64,000 bases of DNA, taken from NCBI RefSeq assembly GCF_047495555.1, contig NZ_CP166866.1, positions 1,080,001 through 1,144,000 of the forward strand, in the 5' to 3' direction. Source of the DNA: Methanobacterium_D sp040373355. Its GTDB lineage: Archaea > Methanobacteriota > Methanobacteria > Methanobacteriales > Methanobacteriaceae. How positions within the stretch are numbered: position 1 is the stretch's first letter; each line of letters begins with the position of its first letter. Below the pieces are notes generated by a model, which saw nothing but the letters and a program-made list of their open reading frames with translations, was not told the DNA's origin and did not search any database. Made by a program: the position numbers and the translations under genes. Positions 63,186 to 64,000 of the stretch are shown here, in pieces.

Positions 63186-64000
63186 ATGAATTCTAGTTTA
63201 GATATTTTTTTCATGAATAGTGAGGATTATTATACCATATTTGAAAATATGCAGGAGGGCATAACTGTCTATCAGATGGTATATGATAGAAATAATGAGA
63301 TTATAGATTTAATAATCAAATATGCAAATCCCGCATCTTCTACAAGTAGAATATTCATTAATAGGAAAGTTACAGGGAAAAGAATAAGTAAAATATATGG
63401 AGAAGAAGTAATACAACCTCTAATTGATGAAGTAAATGAAATAGTTTCCTCTGGTGAAGTTAAAAAGTATGATACATATTCTGCTCTTTTAGACAGTTAT
63501 TTTTCTATTTCTGCATTTTCCCCTGCCAAAAATCTATATGTTACTTTGACTTCAGATATCAGCGATCAAAAAAGAGCTGAAAAAATTCTTAAAGAATCTC
63601 ATGAAATGCTGGAAATTGAAATTCAAAAAAGAACAGCCGAACTTTTAGAAGCACTTGAAGAAAAAGAGATACTTCTTAAAGAAGTACATCATAGAGTTAA
63701 AAATAATCTTCAATTGATAAGTAGTCTTTTGAATCTTCAAATACCTTACACTGATTCTGATGTTGGCGAAATTCTTAAAGAAAGCCAAAATAGGGTTAGA
63801 TCAATTGCAATGATTCATGAAAAGCTTTACCAATCAAAAAGTTTAGATAGCATTGATTTTACAGATTATATTCAAAACATGGTCTTAACTCTTTACCAGA
63901 CATACAATGTAAATCCAGATAAATTAGGATTTGAACTTGAGCTGGATAATTTAATTTTAAATATCGAAACATGCATTCCATGTGCTTTAATTTTAACTGA
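63186..64000 (+). CDS. PAS sensor histidine kinase (HisKA_2 type), N-terminal part
   Basis: The gene runs off the window; 271 residues are visible. A PAS domain (residues 10-125, with IFENMQEGITVYQMVYDRNNEIIDLIIKYANPA) is followed by a coiled-coil (130-165) and the dimerisation domain with the H box EVHHRVKNNLQLISSLL near 169-185, in which the phosphoacceptor His is intact. The ATPase domain lies beyond the edge. The ATG at 63186 has a weak ribosome-binding site (AAAAGAAG); ATG 63213 is an alternative. A response regulator is not in view. Confidence 0.85.
   Translation, partial: MNSSLDIFFMNSEDYYTIFENMQEGITVYQMVYDRNNEIIDLIIKYANPASSTSRIFINRKVTGKRISKIYGEEVIQPLIDEVNEIVSSGEVKKYDTYSALLDSYFSISAFSPAKNLYVTLTSDISDQKRAEKILKESHEMLEIEIQKRTAELLEALEEKEILLKEVHHRVKNNLQLISSLLNLQIPYTDSDVGEILKESQNRVRSIAMIHEKLYQSKSLDSIDFTDYIQNMVLTLYQTYNVNPDKLGFELELDNLILNIETCIPCALILT

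Overview
The window comes from an AT-rich methanogenic archaeon, most likely a Methanobacterium or a close relative (order Methanobacteriales). The evidence is archaeal-type genes (Pth2, aEF-1-beta, geranylgeranyl reductase), a methanofuran-biosynthesis kinase, a complete acetyl-CoA decarbonylase/synthase (ACDS) operon, a porCDABEF pyruvate:ferredoxin oxidoreductase operon, an F420-dependent oxidoreductase, TATA-box promoters of the TTTAWATA type and ribosome-binding sites of the GGTGAT/GGAGG type. No phage, insertion sequence, CRISPR array or rRNA was found.

Layout. 1-2.3 kb: end of a PsbP-like secreted protein, pth2, mfnE, a zinc-ribbon protein and aEF-1-beta, separated by hairpin-rich spacers. 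2.3-8.6 kb: a sugar-porter plus GH15 glycosidase operon, a TctA-like membrane protein, a degenerate GIY-YIG-like protein and a methyltransferase-like protein. 8.6-11.5 kb: a pilus/secretion ATPase and its membrane platform. 11.6-13.3 kb: a cobalt/nickel ECF transporter (M, N-like and T parts, no ATPase nearby). 13.6-21.8 kb: cdhA-cdhB-cdhC-cooC-cdhD-cdhE-ferredoxin. 21.8-24.7 kb: ogt (apparently with an AUU start), ferredoxin plus geranylgeranyl reductase, tRNA-Leu and tRNA-Thr. 24.7-33 kb: metallophosphoesterase, membrane protein, HTH-PhoU and a pstS-pstS-pstC-pstA-pstB-phoU phosphate region. 33.5-39.5 kb: PRC-barrel protein, fumarase alpha subunit, an unknown protein and the por operon. 39.8-40.3 kb: a dense array of short hairpins. 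40.3-53.9 kb: DHPS-like protein, tRNA thiolase with ubiquitin-like sulfur carrier, S2P protease, DUF89, thioredoxin/CcdA, a dehydrogenase, hydrolase, a sensor kinase lacking its phosphoacceptor histidine, trehalose-phosphatase, a nucleotidyltransferase and a TPR protein. 54-58 kb: TetR plus ICMT and MarR plus MATE units. 58-62 kb: pyruvate decarboxylase, Zn alcohol dehydrogenase and an F420-dependent oxidoreductase. 62-64 kb: two small unknown proteins and a partial sensor kinase.

The genes fit a hydrogenotrophic autotroph: ACDS makes acetyl-CoA, Por carboxylates it to pyruvate, and fumarase belongs to the incomplete reductive TCA route. Metal uptake next to ACDS could supply Ni and Co. Less usual is apparent sugar handling (MFS porter, GH15, trehalose-phosphatase) and a canonical pyruvate decarboxylase near an alcohol dehydrogenase, which suggests an overflow route from pyruvate to acetaldehyde or ethanol.

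The most unusual structures are (i) four clusters of short perfect hairpins, mostly with 3-nt loops, whose stems all differ in sequence, the densest having about 14 units in 420 bp before the DHPS-like gene; (ii) a five-copy 13-bp palindromic operator array with exact 18-bp period in front of the tetR gene; (iii) the probable AUU start of ogt; and (iv) the His-to-Asn change in the sensor kinase. All calls come from reading the sequence only; no database search was run.
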